A stretch of 64,000 nucleotides of DNA from JAOAFT01 sp035390885 (GTDB lineage: Bacteria; Bacteroidota; Ignavibacteria; UBA10030): NCBI GenBank assembly GCA_035390885.1, contig DAOOUW010000003.1, forward strand, positions 15,197 through 79,196, in the 5' to 3' direction. This document shows positions 62,291 through 64,000 of this stretch, one piece after another (position 1 is the stretch's first letter; each line of letters begins with the position of its first letter). The notes under the pieces are model-generated. The model did not search any database and was not told where the DNA came from. It saw nothing but the letters and a program-made list of their open reading frames with translations. Made by a program: the position numbers and the translations under genes.

Positions 62291-63466
62291 TTATTTCTGC
62301 TTGATTTCCCGTTGCAATCTTGAGCGCACTTCCCTGAGTGAATCGCCACCAAATTTTTCAAGGAGAGCATTCGCAATCGGAACTGCTACGACTGCTTCAC
62401 CTACAACAGAAGCGGCAGGAACTGCACAGACATCGGAACGCTCGTAACGCGATTGCACTTGCTTTAGTGTTTTAAGATCGATGGAACGAAGCGGGTGCGC
62501 TAATGTCGAAATTGGTTTCATCGCAGCGCGCATCACAATCATTTCGCCGTTCGTCATTCCTCCCTCGAATCCACCTGCCCGATTTGTCCGACGGATAATT
62601 TTCCCTTGCTTCATCTGAAATTCATCGTGCACTTCCGAACCAAATTTTTTGGCTGAAGCAAAGCCTTCTCCAAATTCAACTCCTTTGATTGCTTGAATAG
62701 ACATAAGAGCTTGTGCTAACTGTCCTGTCAATCGTCTATCCCATTGTACGTAGGAACCTAATCCAATTGGCGCCCCCGATACAAGCGCTTCGAATTCTCC
62801 GCCGAGCGTATCGCCTTGTTTCTTTGCACGCTTAATAAGAGCAATAGCTTTTGCTTCTGCAGTTTTGTCAATCATTCGTACTTGAGAAGCATCGGCATGA
62901 TGTGCAAGAGCGATTGGATCATTGTTTAATTTTTTCAGGATGCTGCTAAGCATTTCACTGTTAGGGACTCCTGCTGTTCCAATACTTACCACATAACTAC
63001 CAATCTTGATTGAACACTCTTCAAGGAATCGTCGTGCAACAGTGCACAACGCAACTCGCATTGCTGTTTCACGAGCGCTGGAACGATCGATAACATTTCG
63101 AATATCATCAAAACCATATTTCATCGCACCAGCATAATCCGCATGTCCTGGTCGAGGAATTGTAATTGCTTCTGAACGAGTTCGAGAATTTTCCACCGCC
63201 ATAATTTCCTTCCAATTTTCCCAATCTTTATTACGAATAAGCAGTGCAATTGGCGAACCGATCGTCTTACCATATCGCACTCCAGAAAGAATTTCTACCG
63301 CATCGGATTCTATGGTCATCCTTCCACCTCTGCCATATCCTTGCTGTCGACGCCGAAGCTGATTATTAATATCATCCGCAGTAAGTGGAACGCCGGCTGG
63401 AATTCCTTCGATAATTCCGACCAATGCCTTCCCATGCGATTCTCCCGCTGTTAAATATCGAATCAT
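62291..63466 (-). CDS. aroC: Chorismate synthase
   Basis: A 391-residue FMN-dependent enzyme, last step of the shikimate pathway (EPSP to chorismate). It has the start ESHGKALVGIIEGIPAGVPL, GRGGRMTIESDAVEI, GSPIALLIRNKDWENW, the pair of histidine motifs RPGHADYAGAMKYG, and the late RTNRAGGFEGGMTNGE. The length is typical. Other aro genes are not in the window. Confidence 0.96.
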   Translation of the reverse strand: MIRYLTAGESHGKALVGIIEGIPAGVPLTADDINNQLRRRQQGYGRGGRMTIESDAVEILSGVRYGKTIGSPIALLIRNKDWENWKEIMAVENSRTRSEAITIPRPGHADYAGAMKYGFDDIRNVIDRSSARETAMRVALCTVARRFLEECSIKIGSYVVSIGTAGVPNSEMLSSILKKLNNDPIALAHHADASQVRMIDKTAEAKAIALIKRAKKQGDTLGGEFEALVSGAPIGLGSYVQWDRRLTGQLAQALMSIQAIKGVEFGEGFASAKKFGSEVHDEFQMKQGKIIRRTNRAGGFEGGMTNGEMIVMRAAMKPISTLAHPLRSIDLKTLKQVQSRYERSDVCAVPAASVVGEAVVAVPIANALLEKFGGDSLREVRSRLQREIKQK

Positions 63467-63632
63467 AATGTAATCCTTCTAAATTCTTATTTGTCTAAAT
63501 TAAAAGAATTTTCAAGCGATATTCAAATGTAGTAATGGATGGATGAACCTTTCTTTTTCTTTAACAAAGTGAAAGTTTTATTGTTTTTCCTTTCCATTCT
63601 CTTTATTTTTTAATGAAAGAAGGATAAATGTA

Positions 63633-64000
63633 ATGAAACGTTCTTGTACTTTTACGACTCTTTTGTTTTTGGTTTTTTACATCGGAACTGCGCAACCTTC
63701 ACGACGACCGCCGAATTCCCCTCAAGACCAGTTAAGAAGCGAAGTTACCTTCGATGCCATTCAATGGATGCCAGCCGATTCTTCCAATTTCAGCTTATAC
63801 GTGTATTACAGAATCAAACCAAAATTTTTCGCCTTCTATCGTTCAAGGAACAATGACTCTTACATCTACAATGCACGCGGAGAATTAATTATTGAACTTC
63901 TCGATTCCCAGAACATCAGTGTCCGGCATCATTATAAAGTACTGGCTTTATCTTCTTCTACATCGCCCGACGATAACTCAGAGTACCTGCAAGGACTTGT
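63633..64000 (+). CDS. Exported protein, N-terminal 122 residues (runs off right edge)
   Basis: An ATG at 63633, with AAGGA nine bases upstream, opens a frame without a stop to the window end. It has a signal peptide (KRSCTFTTLLFLVFYIGTAQ) and then beta-rich sequence (FSLYVYYRIKPKFFAFYRS, GELIIELLDSQNISVRHHYK). The pattern is reminiscent of N-terminal regions of GWxTD-domain proteins in this group, but the diagnostic part would lie beyond the window. Function unknown. Confidence 0.7.
   Translation, partial: MKRSCTFTTLLFLVFYIGTAQPSRRPPNSPQDQLRSEVTFDAIQWMPADSSNFSLYVYYRIKPKFFAFYRSRNNDSYIYNARGELIIELLDSQNISVRHHYKVLALSSSTSPDDNSEYLQGL

Overview
The window reads as a chromosomal segment of a low-GC (about 40% by eye) member of the Ignavibacteria (Bacteroidota/Chlorobi group). 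The basis is several proteins that end in type IX secretion (T9SS) type-A sorting domains of the NFPNPFNPTT kind, a PorV/PorQ-family protein, a DUF5683 protein, TonB-linked outer-membrane transport, and many good AGGAGG-type ribosome binding sites. No transposase, integrase, prophage, CRISPR array, rRNA or tRNA gene was found.

The left third (about 2.2-21 kb, all minus strand) is a pectin-degradation locus. It encodes a PL9 lyase, a PL1 lyase, a CE8 pectin methylesterase, two GH28 polygalacturonases and a CE12 rhamnogalacturonan acetylesterase. Between the two GH28 genes lie a SusC-like TonB-dependent receptor, a 777-residue T9SS cargo protein, a PorV/PorQ protein and two other outer-membrane barrels. 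No SusD lipoprotein is present. Further left is galU (1.0-1.9 kb), translationally coupled to a large unrecognised protein that runs off the window.

A very tight minus-strand operon (21.3-29.2 kb) links a transmembrane histidine kinase, two overlapping mini-ORFs (possibly one frameshifted 74-residue secreted protein), a 1567-residue protein with about 12 PKD-like modules, an ECF sigma factor and a zf-HC2 anti-sigma factor. The layout suggests one envelope-sensing module; its targets are not visible.

The middle (29.6-50 kb) mixes housekeeping and envelope genes: ROK sugar kinase, two divergent lipoproteins, an outer-membrane protein gene broken by an in-frame TAA, lactate dehydrogenase, an M14 peptidase, an ECF sigma factor beside an adhesin-like envelope protein, a TPR protein beside a coiled-coil/receiver fusion, a parA-parB-ridA-DUF5683 operon, a 2H phosphoesterase, a C1 peptidase, a receiver-SpoIIE phosphatase and a T9SS protein.

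The right part (50.5-63.5 kb, minus) is conserved core: MBL hydrolase, gamma-carbonic-anhydrase-like protein, DUF3108 protein, S41 protease, lysS, malQ, a pseudouridine synthase, scpB, scpA, trpS, an HNH nuclease and aroC. A partial secreted-protein gene starts at the right edge.

Two non-coding signals stand out. A family of nested palindromic elements with conserved flanks occurs at seven intergenic sites. The 50.1-50.5 kb convergent gap holds a compact candidate small RNA (minus strand, about 75 nt): a consensus -35/-10 promoter, a perfect CRP-type palindrome upstream, two hairpins with C-rich loops (ACCCCAC and CCTCCCC), and a U6 tail. It looks like an anti-Shine-Dalgarno regulator and is the best candidate here for something undescribed.
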